DNA of 64,000 nucleotides, taken from the NCBI RefSeq assembly GCF_023699475.1, contig NZ_JALXFV010000003.1:195873-259872 (forward strand), given 5' to 3'. The notes beneath the pieces were generated by a model. It ran no database searches. It was not told the DNA's origin and saw only the letters and a list, made by a program, of their open reading frames with translations. Source of the stretch: Halomarina rubra. Lineage in GTDB: Archaea; Halobacteriota; Halobacteria; Halobacteriales; Haloarculaceae. Positions within the stretch are counted from its first letter, which is position 1, and every line of letters begins with the position of its first letter. Shown piece by piece: positions 8,008 through 16,038 of the stretch. Position numbers and translations under genes: made by a program.

Positions 8008-8649
8008 TCAACAGACGGGCTTCGGGTCGACGCCCATCCCCTCCAGGGTCTCGGCGTACGCCTCGTAGGCGACCGCGACGGTCTCGACGGCGGCGGTCTC
8101 GGCGCGCTCCCAGTCGGCGTCGCTCTCACACAGCGGTTCGAGCAGTTCCGCCCCCTCGTCCGCCATCGCCTCGGTCTCGGCGCGGAGGTCGCGGAACACG
8201 TTCGCGCTGGACTCGTCCGCCTCGTTGATGAAGAAGTTGATGACCTGCAGCAGCGAGCGGGAGGCGACCAGCGGCCGGGCGACCATCCCGGCCGCGACGC
8301 GCTCGACGGTGTCGTCGAGGCCGCGCAGGTGCTCGTGGAGCGGGTCCACGTCGGCGGCGGTGGCGACGCTCGCCGACTCGTCGAGGTGGGCGACGATGCG
8401 CTCGCGGTGGTCGCGTTCGGCGTCGGCGACCCGGCCGAATGTGGTCCGGACCGTCTCGTCGGACTCGTCGCCAGCCCACTGCTCGAACGTCTCGGCGGCG
8501 CGTGCCTCCGAGCGGGCGGCGGCCGCGAGGACGTGCTCGGTGTCGAGACGAGCGTTCGTCGAGGCGACCAGCGACTTCTCGCTGCCGAGGCGGTCGAGTT
8601 CGGTCGCGGTGGCGCGCTCGACGGCGGCGGTGAACTCAGAAGCGTCCAT
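8008..8649 (-). CDS. ferritin-like/rubrerythrin-like four-helix protein
   Basis: A 213-residue helical protein starting MDASEFTAAVERATATELDR at the ATG at 8649; the longer frame upstream runs into repeats and is rejected. The helix pattern contains Thr-Glu-His (about 37-39), Glu-Ala-Arg-Ala-Ala-Glu-Thr-Phe-Glu, and Ala-Glu-Arg-Asp-His-Arg-Glu, which resemble the E-x-x-H carboxylate/His ligands of ferritin-like diiron proteins. The second half is helical with Phe-Ile-Asn-Glu-Ala-Asp-Glu and ends with a Cys. No rubredoxin CxxC domain is present. A stress or iron role is possible but unproven. Confidence 0.6.
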   Translation of the reverse strand: MDASEFTAAVERATATELDRLGSEKSLVASTNARLDTEHVLAAAARSEARAAETFEQWAGDESDETVRTTFGRVADAERDHRERIVAHLDESASVATAADVDPLHEHLRGLDDTVERVAAGMVARPLVASRSLLQVINFFINEADESSANVFRDLRAETEAMADEGAELLEPLCESDADWERAETAAVETVAVAYEAYAETLEGMGVDPKPVC

Positions 8650-8730
8650 GCGCCGACGACTCGCGCCGTGGCTATCAACCGTTCGCCCGGCTTCGGGTGT
8701 CGGTGCCCGTTCGCGTCGAACCGCACCGCT

Positions 8731-9004
8731 CGTCTTCCGTGCTCCCGCTCGTTCCTGCTCGTCCGGCACCGAATCACGCACACCCGCCCGCGCCGCTCGC
8801 GGCTCACGTCCGTTCACCGCTCGCAATCGCGCGATTCTCGTTCGCTGTGCTCACTCCGAAATACTCACCAGGCTCGTCTTCCGTGCTCTCTGCTCGTCTC
8901 TACTCGTCCGGCACCGAATCACGCACATCCGCCCGCGCCGCTCGCGGCTCACATCCGTTCACCGCTCGCAATCGCGCGATTCTCGTTCGCTGCGCTCACT
9001 CGAA
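8731..9004. repeat. tandem direct duplication, two ~130-bp copies, period about 145 bp
   Basis: Copy A is 8731-8860 and copy B 8875-9004. Both run CGTCTTCCGTGCT, then a CT-rich variable stretch, then CTCGTCCGGCACCGAATCAC, a CCGCTCGCGGCTCAC segment, CAATCGCGCGATTCTCGTTC and CGCTCACTC. They differ by scattered substitutions and a few single-base indels. The block fills most of the 401-nt gap between the divergent ferritin-like gene and the rhodanese/MBL gene. It ends about 45 nt before the latter's ATG, so it may carry or displace promoter elements. No gene is supported in this gap. Confidence 0.85.
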
Positions 9005-9050
9005 TCGCGCCGCCGAGGGGCTTATCAGACCGCCCATCGTTCGCCGAACC

Positions 9051-10199
9051 ATGACACGGACCGACGGGGGAACGCCGTCGTTGACGGCCGAGGAACTCAA
9101 GACGCGCCTCGACGCCGACGAGTCGCTCAGGGTCCTCGACGTCAGGAACCGCGAGGAGGTCGAGGCGTGGTCGATTCCCGCGGCCGACCACGTCACCGTC
9201 CCGTACATGAAGTTCGTCGCCGCGGGCGCGACGGGCGACGTCGCGACCCTCGCCGCGGACAACGGTCTCGACGACGGTACCGACCTCGTCGTCGTCTGTG
9301 CGGAGGGGAAGGCGAGCGCGGAGGTGGCGGACTCGCTGCGCGAGGCGGGCGTCGACGCCGTCAACCTCGCCGACGGGATGGAGGGGTGGGCACGCCTCTA
9401 CGAAGCGACGCCGTTCGAGGAGACCCCGCGACTGGTCCAGTACGTCCGCCCCTCCTCGGGGTGTCTCTCCTATCTCGTCGTCTCGGGCGAGGAGGCGGTC
9501 GTCGTCGACCCGCTGCGGGCGTTCACCGACCGGTATTTCGCCGACGCCGCCGAGTTGGGCGCAGAACTGCGCTACGCTATCGACACGCACGTCCACGCCG
9601 ACCACGTCAGCGGCCTCCGGACGCTCGCCGACGAGGGCGTCGAGGCGGTCCTCCCGAGCGGGGCGACCGACCGCGGTCTCGCGGACCCCGAGCGGTTCAC
9701 GCTCCTCCCACCCGGCGGGACGCTCACCGTCGGCCGGACTGAGCTCGAAGCGGTCGCCACGCCCGGCCACACCAGCGAGATGACCGCCTACCGCGTCGGC
9801 GACGTGTTGCTCACCGGCGACGGCGTGTTCGCCGAGCGCGTCCCGCGGCCGGACCTCGAAGCCGGCGCAGCGGGCGCGACCGACCACGCTCGCGACCTCC
9901 ACCGGACGCTCACCCAGCGGCTCAGCGTCCTCCCCGACGCGATGCGTGTCGCACCGGGCCACTACGACCCCGACGACGGCGACGGTGAGAACGCCCACAT
10001 CTCGACGCTCGGACGGGTCCGCGCACTCCCCGTCTTCGACATGGACGCCGAGGCGTTCGTCGACTACGTCACCGACCGGATGGGCGCGCGGCCCGCGAAC
10101 TACGAGCGTATTATCGCCGTGAACCTCGGGCAGGAGACCGTCGACGACGAAGAGGCGTTCGAACTCGAACTCGGTCCGAACAACTGCGCGGCGGGATGA
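9051..10199 (+). CDS. rhodanese-metallo-beta-lactamase fusion, persulfide-dioxygenase-like
   Basis: A 382-residue fusion. Residues 10-120 form a rhodanese domain (LRVLDVRNREEVEAWSIP at 26-43) with active-site loop Cys83-Ala-Glu-Gly-Lys-Ala. Residues 125-310 form a metallo-beta-lactamase domain with THVHADHVSG (His180, His182, Asp184, His185) and a later TPGHTSEM and LLTGDG. The order and motifs resemble ETHE1/BlhA-like persulfide dioxygenases of sulfide oxidation, though here the rhodanese domain comes first. The ATG at 9051 is chosen because the longer frame upstream lies in the tandem repeat. The next gene overlaps its stop by ATGA, so they are coupled. Confidence 0.85.
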   Translation: MTRTDGGTPSLTAEELKTRLDADESLRVLDVRNREEVEAWSIPAADHVTVPYMKFVAAGATGDVATLAADNGLDDGTDLVVVCAEGKASAEVADSLREAGVDAVNLADGMEGWARLYEATPFEETPRLVQYVRPSSGCLSYLVVSGEEAVVVDPLRAFTDRYFADAAELGAELRYAIDTHVHADHVSGLRTLADEGVEAVLPSGATDRGLADPERFTLLPPGGTLTVGRTELEAVATPGHTSEMTAYRVGDVLLTGDGVFAERVPRPDLEAGAAGATDHARDLHRTLTQRLSVLPDAMRVAPGHYDPDDGDGENAHISTLGRVRALPVFDMDAEAFVDYVTDRMGARPANYERIIAVNLGQETVDDEEAFELELGPNNCAAG

Positions 10200-10603
10200 G
10201 CGAGCGACCCGAGGTGGACGTCGACGCCGCGACCGTCCGGGAGTACCTGCTGGCCGAGCGCCACGCGGTCTGGCAGGCGACCCTCGACTGCGCCGACGCG
10301 CTCGCCGAGACGGGCGACACCAGCGCCGACCGCTTCGAGCGGGTGCTTCGGGAGTACGGCGTCGTCGACGCGCTCCCCGGCGTGTTGGCCGGAGCGGTCG
10401 AGGCGCTGGGAGCACAGTTGCCCGCCGAACCGGTCGCCGCCCCGCCGTACGTCGTCGTGACGCGGGCGGGGCCGGTCGCTCGTGCGACGCTTCCCGACCG
10501 CGGCCGACTCGTCCTCAGCGTCGAGGCGTTCGAACGACGCGACGGTGAGTGGGTCCGGGCCGGCGAGACGCCCGAGGAGGCGTTGACGGTCGAACTGCGG
10601 TAG
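10196..10603 (+). CDS. conserved haloarchaeal hypothetical protein coupled to the MBL enzyme
   Basis: A 135-residue acidic protein whose ATG overlaps the stop of the rhodanese/MBL gene (ATGA), so it is almost certainly translated from the same transcript. The first half is helical (ATVREYLLAERHAVWQATLD near 12-31, with one Cys just after). The second half is beta-rich with Tyr-Val-Val-Val-Thr-Arg-Ala and Gly-Arg-Leu-Val-Leu-Ser-Val. There is no signal or metal motif. Coupling suggests a role linked to the sulfur enzyme, but the fold is not one I can name. Confidence 0.72.
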   Translation: MSERPEVDVDAATVREYLLAERHAVWQATLDCADALAETGDTSADRFERVLREYGVVDALPGVLAGAVEALGAQLPAEPVAAPPYVVVTRAGPVARATLPDRGRLVLSVEAFERRDGEWVRAGETPEEALTVELR

Positions 10604-10714
10604 GTCGGGGGTCGCTGGACAGTGAGCACACTCGCTCGCCGTCGCTCGCTCGCGTGAATCGCGCGAGACTCGTCGCCCTCGTCTCGCTGATTCTCGTTCA
10701 CTCACTCCGTTCGC
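10604..10714. repeat. dispersed GTGAGCGAACG-type repeat between convergent genes
   Basis: The spacer holds CACTCGCTCGCCGTCGCTC, then CGCGCGAGACTCG and GATTCTCGTTCACTCACTCC, a degenerate copy of the sequence duplicated at 8731-9004. It lies between two convergent genes, as does the copy at 3845-3948. Confidence 0.5.
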
Positions 10715-11476
10715 TCACGAGAACAGTTCGTACTTGTCGCGGTTGTACAGGTCGAGTTCGGCGACCATCGACGGCGACTGTTTCGCGGCGAAGACGATGG
10801 CGTCGGCCACCTCCTCGGGTTCGACGGCCTCGCCGGGGACGAACTGCTCGGCGAACGACTCGGTGCTGAACTCGGCGTCGTCGTCGCTGCTGCCGACCGA
10901 GAACTCCGTCCGAACGGCGGCGGGGTTGACGACGGTGACGGCCACCTCGCCCTCCAACTGGCCGGCGAGACTCAGCGCGAACCCGCGCGTCCACCACTTC
11001 GTCGCGGCGTAGACGGGGTTGAACGGCCGCGGGTACTGGCCCGCGAAACTGCCGACGAACACGCACACCCCGCCGGACTCCCGGAGGTGGGGCAGGGCCG
11101 CCCGCGTCGTGAGGAACATCCCGTCGACGTTCGTGTCCATCATCGTCCGGTAGTCCGCGGTGCTCATCGTCTCGACGTCCGACCCACGGGCGAGGCCGGC
11201 GTTGTTGACGAGCAGGTCGAGGCCACCGAAGCGCTCGACGGTCGCCTCGACGAGCGCCTCGACGGCGTCCTCCTCGCGCACGTCCGTCGGGACCGTCGCC
11301 GTCTCGACGTCGTGGCTCCCCTCGATAGCGTCGGCCAGTTCGTTCAGGCGCTCCTCGCGGCGTGCGGCGAGGACGACGTTCGTCCCCTCGGCAGCCAGCG
11401 CCTCCGCGGTGGCCGCTCCGATTCCAGAACTCGCACCCGTGACGATGGCGACCGACCCGCCGATGTCCTGTGACAT
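10715..11476 (-). CDS. SDR family NAD(P)-dependent oxidoreductase
   Basis: A 253-residue classical short-chain dehydrogenase. The cofactor loop TGASSGIG is at 13-20, the Asn-Asn-Ala-Gly structural motif at 91-94, and the catalytic Tyr156-x-x-x-Lys160 in YAATK. The segment after strand beta-2 reads Ala-Ala-Arg-Arg, which suggests NADP preference. The C-terminal part resembles YdfG/serine-3-dehydrogenase-like members. The substrate cannot be inferred. The neighbouring peroxiredoxin gene lies 68 nt upstream on the same strand and could be co-transcribed. Confidence 0.88.
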   Translation of the reverse strand: MSQDIGGSVAIVTGASSGIGAATAEALAAEGTNVVLAARREERLNELADAIEGSHDVETATVPTDVREEDAVEALVEATVERFGGLDLLVNNAGLARGSDVETMSTADYRTMMDTNVDGMFLTTRAALPHLRESGGVCVFVGSFAGQYPRPFNPVYAATKWWTRGFALSLAGQLEGEVAVTVVNPAAVRTEFSVGSSDDDAEFSTESFAEQFVPGEAVEPEEVADAIVFAAKQSPSMVAELDLYNRDKYELFS

Positions 11477-11544
11477 ACGCCAACGCTCGGCGTGGAGGAG
11501 CGTCGTTCTTTCGGCGAAGACGAGAGGCAGAGTCTCGGTTCGCG

Positions 11545-11991
11545 TTACGGCAGTTCCGCCAGCACCTCCTCGGCGTGGCCGTCCGGGGAGACGCCGTCGA
11601 ACACCGCGACGACTTCGCCGTCGTGGACGACGAACGTGTTGCGGAACGTGCCGTCGAACGTCTTGCCGAACATGTTCTTCTCGCCGTAGGAGTCGTAGGC
11701 GCTCGCGACCGCACCGTCGGGGTCCGACAGCAGCGTGAACGGCAGGTCGTACTTCTCGGCGAAGTCGTCGAGGTCCTCGACCGGGTCGTCGGAGATGCCG
11801 AAGACGGGCACGTCGCGCTCGGCGAACGCCTCCCAGGAGTCACGGAAGCCACACGCCTCCGTCGTACATCCGGGCGTGTCCGCCCGCGGGTAGAAGTAGA
11901 CGACCGCGGTCCCCTCCTCGGGGAGCGCGACCCACTCGCCGTGCTGGTCTCGCAGTTCGAACGTCGGGGCGTCGTCGCCGACCGAGAGCAT
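11545..11991 (-). CDS. peroxiredoxin, Bcp/PrxQ type
   Basis: A 148-residue thiol peroxidase starting MLSVGDDAPTFELRDQHGEW at the ATG at 11991; the longer Arg/Pro-rich frame upstream is rejected. The peroxidatic motif Asp-Thr-Pro-Gly-Cys42-Thr-Thr-Glu-Ala-Cys47-Gly-Phe-Arg carries both Cys of the PrxQ subfamily, five residues apart, which form an intramolecular disulfide. The Phe-Arg-Asn-Thr-Phe-Val segment near 124 is conserved in the family. It reduces peroxides in the cytosol using a thioredoxin-like donor. Confidence 0.92.
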   Translation of the reverse strand: MLSVGDDAPTFELRDQHGEWVALPEEGTAVVYFYPRADTPGCTTEACGFRDSWEAFAERDVPVFGISDDPVEDLDDFAEKYDLPFTLLSDPDGAVASAYDSYGEKNMFGKTFDGTFRNTFVVHDGEVVAVFDGVSPDGHAEEVLAELP

Positions 11992-12125
11992 GGCCGGGAG
12001 TTCGCCGGGACGGCCAAAGCCCTCCCGGTTCCGGAACCAGGGGCCACCCCGGGTACCGACCGGTCGCGACCGACGACACCCCTCCCGGAGTCCGGTTTTA
12101 TGTCGGGGCCGCCCGACCCCGTACC

Positions 12126-12887
12126 ATGCGACTGGAAGACAAGACGGCGTTCGTGACGGGGGCGGGACAGGGTATCGGCGAATCGACCGCGCTGCGGTTC
12201 GCCGAGGAGGGTGCGCACGTCGTCGCCTCGGACGTGAACACCGAGAGCGTGCAGGAGACCGCCGAGACCATCGAGGCCGCCGGCGGGTCGGCGGAGGCAC
12301 ACGACCTCGACGTCACCGACGCCGACCGGTTCCACGAGTTGGTCGACCAGGTCGCCGAGGAGCGAGGACTCGACGTCGTCGTCAACAACGCCGGCATCGG
12401 CCACCCGCCCGAGTGGATCGAGGACACCGACGAGAGCGTCTTCGACTACGTGGTGAACGTGAACGTCAAGGGCGTCTGGAACGGCTGTCACGCCGCGCTC
12501 CCCCACCTCAAGGAGCAGGGCTCGGGAGCCATCGTCAACGTCGCTTCCCTCGCTGCTATCTTCGGCCTGCCCCGCCAGGGCGTCTACTCGCTGACGAAGG
12601 GCGCAGTGCTCAACTTCACCCGGGCGGTCTCGGCGGAGGCGGGGCCGATGGGCGTCCGCGCGAACGCGGTCTGTCCCGGCTTCGTCACGACCGACCTCGG
12701 CGAGCAGTTCTTCGCCTCACGGTCGGACCCCGAGGCGGCCCGCGAGCAGATGGAACAGCGCTACGACCTCCGCCGACTCGGCGAGGCCGAGGAGATAGCG
12801 AACGCCATCCTGTTTCTCGCCAGCGACGAGGCGTCGTGGGTGACCGGCCACGGTCTCGTCGTCGACGGCGGGTTCTCGACGTCGTAA
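12126..12887 (+). CDS. SDR family oxidoreductase (3-oxoacyl-ACP-reductase-like)
   Basis: A 253-residue short-chain dehydrogenase. TGAGQGIG at 11-18 binds the cofactor, Asp36 after beta-2 (SDVNT) favours NAD, Asn-Asn-Ala-Gly lies at 87-90, and the catalytic Ser141, Tyr154 and Lys158 are all present. The C-terminus Trp-Val-Thr-Gly-His-Gly-Leu-Val-Val-Asp-Gly-Gly is typical of FabG-like dehydrogenases. A TATA-like element (ttttatg, about 12095-12102) lies 25-30 nt before the ATG. It is divergent from the peroxiredoxin gene. Substrate unknown; sugar or acyl substrates are both usual. Confidence 0.9.
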   Translation: MRLEDKTAFVTGAGQGIGESTALRFAEEGAHVVASDVNTESVQETAETIEAAGGSAEAHDLDVTDADRFHELVDQVAEERGLDVVVNNAGIGHPPEWIEDTDESVFDYVVNVNVKGVWNGCHAALPHLKEQGSGAIVNVASLAAIFGLPRQGVYSLTKGAVLNFTRAVSAEAGPMGVRANAVCPGFVTTDLGEQFFASRSDPEAAREQMEQRYDLRRLGEAEEIANAILFLASDEASWVTGHGLVVDGGFSTS

Positions 12888-12975
12888 CCGCGGAACGGAC
12901 GGCTCCTTCGGTTACCCTGTCCTCTGCTACCAATCGTCAATCAGCTATAGGGTCGAACGGGCGGACCGTTCGGCC

Positions 12976-13699
12976 ATGAGTCACGTCGTCGCCATCGGTG
13001 GCGGGGAGATAGCCGACGTCGAGACCGAACCCCTCGACAGGTACGTTCGTGACCTCGTCGACGCGGAGACACCGACGGCGCTGTTCGTCCCGACGGCGAG
13101 CGGCGACGCCGCGGGCTACTGTGACACCTTCGATTCGTACTACGGCGACCGCCTGGGCTGTCGGACCCGGCACCTGACGCTCCACGACGACCCCGGCCCG
13201 GAGGCGGTCGAAGCCGACCTCGACTGGGCGGACCTCGTCTACGTCGGCGGCGGGAACTCCTCGCTCCTTCTCGACACCTGGCGCGCGTTCGAGTTCGGTC
13301 GGACGCTCCGGGCGGCGTACCGGGACGGTCCTCGCCGGACTCAGCGCCGGCGCGATGTGCTGGTTCGCCAGCGGCGTGACCGACGCGGTCGGAACCGACG
13401 GGGCCGACGACGGACCGCTCGCCACCGTCGACTGTCTGGGGTGGGTCGAGGACCTCGCGTGTCTGCCACACGCGACGCCCGAGCGGCGACGCGCGTTCCG
13501 TGACGTCCTGGCGAGACGGGGCCAGGCTGGGGTCGCACTCGAAGACGGCTGTGCGCTCGAACTCACCGACGGCGAGTACCGCGTCCGCTCGGTGAGCGGG
13601 ACGGAGCGAGCACACGGATACAGCTACGAGGACGGCGAACTCCGCGTCACCGAACTGGACGAGGACGGGCAGTTCCGAGACGTCGCGACGCTCCGTTGA
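12976..13699 (+). pseudogene. S51-family peptidase E-like gene with a frameshift near 13328
   Basis: The first frame (from the ATG at 12976) encodes MSHVVAIGGGEIADVE, a Tyr-Val-Gly-Gly-Gly-Asn-Ser motif, and runs to Ala-Tyr-Arg-Asp-Gly at 13327-13329. The family then continues in another frame: Thr-Val-Leu-Ala-Gly-Leu-Ser-Ala-Gly-Ala-Met-Cys-Trp-Phe, containing the nucleophile GLSAGA, then LPH (probable catalytic His) and an acidic C-terminal half ending at 13699. The junction reads cgggacggtcctc; a GGACG unit (5 nt) appears lost from a short tandem repeat. The halves together are about 240 residues, the usual length. Either a disrupted gene or a sequencing error. Confidence 0.85.
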
Positions 13700-13725
13700 G
13701 TCGGTTCGACTGAGGAGGTCGCCGC

Positions 13726-14556
13726 TCACCCGGGGGTGACGACGGTTCCGTTCCGGGCGGTCGACACCCACTCGGGGCGCTCGACGGTCGTCTCGCCGAC
13801 GTCCGTGAACCGGGTTCGGCTGGTCGCCTCGACACGGACGTCCGGGTCGGTCGCGAGGTGGCCGACGTAGTCGATGCGGTAGCCCCGGACGCGACCCTCG
13901 TCGGTCATCCGTACGGTCACGGTCTGTTCGGTCACGGAGACGGGGACGTCCACGAACGTCGCGTTCGCGCTGGCCGGCGGCCGCACGTCGATGCGGAGGG
14001 TGACGGTACCCTCGCTGGCCGACACCGTCGCCGACGTCGCTCGCTCGGGCCGGTAGTACGACTCCATCGCTCCGGGAATCCGCTCGGGGCGACCCGCGAA
14101 CGGCGGCACGAGGTACGTCGTCTCGTTCGGCCCGACGGCGCGGACGAGGGTCGCCGTCCCGTTGTACCACCGTTCGGTCCGCGTGACGGGGTGGTCGACG
14201 GGCCGCGTGTACAGTCCGCCCCCGGACGCCCGTGCCGTGCTCCGACTGTGGTTCGCCGAGACGCGCGTCACGCCGCTGCCGTCGACGAGTTCGGTTCCGT
14301 TGGCGGCGACGACGGTGGTGTTGCCGCGGAGCGTGAAACTGGTGTTCGCGAGCGCGTCGGCGTTCACCGCGGCGAGCGCAGTGGCGTTCGTGATACCCGA
14401 CGCCGAGAGACCGGGGAGGTCGTCGGCCGGCCCGTCGGTCGGGACGGCCGCGGGTGTCGGGTTGGCGGCGTCGGTCGCCGGGTCCGAGCCGGTGAACCCG
14501 CCACAGCCGGCGAGACAGACGAGTGCAGCGAGGACGAGCGGGAGGGCACGTCGCAT
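13726..14556 (-). CDS. haloarchaeal lipoprotein, function unknown
   Basis: A 276-residue exported lipoprotein. Residues 1-18 carry Met-Arg-Arg, a hydrophobic core and the lipobox Leu-Ala-Gly-Cys18, after which a Pro/Ala/Asp spacer leads to the mature domain. The mature part begins with an Ala-Leu repeat region, then has beta-strand rich segments with many Asn-x-Thr/Ser sites (for example Asn-Thr-Ser, Asn-Ala-Thr, Asn-Gly-Thr), fitting an extracellular domain. The pattern resembles haloarchaeal lipoproteins of a DUF group that I cannot name with certainty. It is encoded downstream of the MFS gene on the same strand. Confidence 0.8.
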   Translation of the reverse strand: MRRALPLVLAALVCLAGCGGFTGSDPATDAANPTPAAVPTDGPADDLPGLSASGITNATALAAVNADALANTSFTLRGNTTVVAANGTELVDGSGVTRVSANHSRSTARASGGGLYTRPVDHPVTRTERWYNGTATLVRAVGPNETTYLVPPFAGRPERIPGAMESYYRPERATSATVSASEGTVTLRIDVRPPASANATFVDVPVSVTEQTVTVRMTDEGRVRGYRIDYVGHLATDPDVRVEATSRTRFTDVGETTVERPEWVSTARNGTVVTPG

Positions 14557-14600
14557 ACGGCGTCGTTCTCCTCGACACGTGAGTACGTTGTGGTGACAGG

Positions 14601-15941
14601 TCACGCCGCGATGGCGTCCTCGAACTCCTCGCCGAAGACGAGGAAGAAGACGACGCCGAGAACGCCGACGGCGCTCGCGACCGTGAACGCCAGTTCCGGG
14701 GACCCAGCGTACAGCAGACCGCCGATGGCCGCACTCGGGACGACGACGAGGTTGCGCACGAGGTAGTACGACCCCGTGACGCGGCCGCCGGCGTCGGCCT
14801 CGGCGGGGCCGGCGATGAGCGCCTTGTGGGCGGGCAGGCCCGCGAACCGCAACCCCGAGAACGCGAACAGGAGCGTGACGACGACCGGGTCGGGCGGCGC
14901 GAAGACGAGCATGACGGGGAACACCGCGTAGACGGCGAACCCGAGCGCGACGACGGGTTTCAGCCCGACGCGCCGGGAGAGCGCCGCGACGGGAGCCATC
15001 GTCAGCAGGGCGACGGCCATCTCGACGGCGAGGAGGACGCCGAAGAACGCCGCCGGACCGAGGCGGCCGACGACGGGGAGCGTCACCCCCACTTCGAGGA
15101 ACTCGACGACGACGATAACGAAGAACGTGTACACCATCCCGTTGGCGAACCGGACCAGAGTGTCGCCGACGAGCAGCGGCGGGAGTTCCGACGGGAGCGA
15201 GCGCAGGTCGTCGCGCACGCCGCTCACGCCCGCGAACGACTTTCCGAGCGTGTCCTCGCCGGCGTCGTAGAGGCGGTGCTGGGCGACGGTGCCGACGAAC
15301 GCCACCGCGGCGGCGACGGCCAGGACGAACCGGAAGCCGTCCTCGAAGCTGTACGCCGCGAGCACGGCGGCCGCGACGAGCGGCCCGAGCAGGAACGCGA
15401 GGCGACGGACCGTCTCCGTCGAAGCGAACCCCGTCGCCAGTCGCTCGGGCGTGGTCGCTTGCTTGACGACGGCGAACGTCGCGCCGAGGCCGAACGACTT
15501 CCAGCACTGGGCGAGCAGCAGGCCGAGGAAGACGCCGACCGGAACCGTCATCTCGGGCAGCGAGACGGGGCCGAGGGCGACGGGGCCGGTCGTGACGACG
15601 CCGAACCAGTCGGCGAACAGCCAGACGAGAAAGCCCAGCGAGGAGAGCAGGCCGAACAGCGTCAGCGCCCGCCGCGAGCCGATGCGGTCGGAGACGACGC
15701 CGCCGGGGTAGGGGTACGCGAAGCTGATGACGTTGCCGAGCGTGCCGAACAGGCCGATGACGACGGCCCCGCCGCCGAGCACCCGGAGGTACTCCGGGAC
15801 GTACCGACTCGTCATCTGGAAGGCGAGGCTGAACGCGAACATCGCCGCCGAGAGGACGAGCACGTCGCGCTCGAAGGAGAGGACCTGCCGGAGCACGCCT
15901 CGGACGCTCGATTCGGCCTCCGACTCCGACCCGGTAGCCAT
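14601..15941 (-). CDS. MFS transporter
   Basis: A 446-residue membrane carrier with about 12 hydrophobic helices. The start MATGSESEAESSVRG gives a short acidic cytosolic tail before the first helix. MFS motif A is visible after the second helix as Gly-Gly-Val-Val-Ser-Asp-Arg-Ile-Gly-Ser-Arg-Arg. The linker between halves (residues 195-230) carries an Asp-Asp-Leu-Arg-Ser cluster. Similar proteins are annotated as general MFS exporters. It lies upstream of the lipoprotein gene (44-nt gap) and could be co-transcribed with it. Confidence 0.85.
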   Translation of the reverse strand: MATGSESEAESSVRGVLRQVLSFERDVLVLSAAMFAFSLAFQMTSRYVPEYLRVLGGGAVVIGLFGTLGNVISFAYPYPGGVVSDRIGSRRALTLFGLLSSLGFLVWLFADWFGVVTTGPVALGPVSLPEMTVPVGVFLGLLLAQCWKSFGLGATFAVVKQATTPERLATGFASTETVRRLAFLLGPLVAAAVLAAYSFEDGFRFVLAVAAAVAFVGTVAQHRLYDAGEDTLGKSFAGVSGVRDDLRSLPSELPPLLVGDTLVRFANGMVYTFFVIVVVEFLEVGVTLPVVGRLGPAAFFGVLLAVEMAVALLTMAPVAALSRRVGLKPVVALGFAVYAVFPVMLVFAPPDPVVVTLLFAFSGLRFAGLPAHKALIAGPAEADAGGRVTGSYYLVRNLVVVPSAAIGGLLYAGSPELAFTVASAVGVLGVVFFLVFGEEFEDAIAA

Positions 15942-16038
15942 ACTCCGCGTGAGACCGCCCGCGTCAAGAAGGCGTCTATGAAACCTCCCGAGGGCTCCGG
16001 AGTAGCGCCGCGGGCAGCAGGTCAGAGTGTGCGGTGCG

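Noticed and set aside
8731-9004. CRISPR array
   Set aside because: There are only two units of about 130 bp with no regular spacers, and no cas gene is present.
12976-13699. Programmed frameshift in the S51 gene
   Set aside because: There is no slippery heptamer or structure; the junction looks like loss of one GGACG unit of a repeat, which fits a mutation or an assembly error better.
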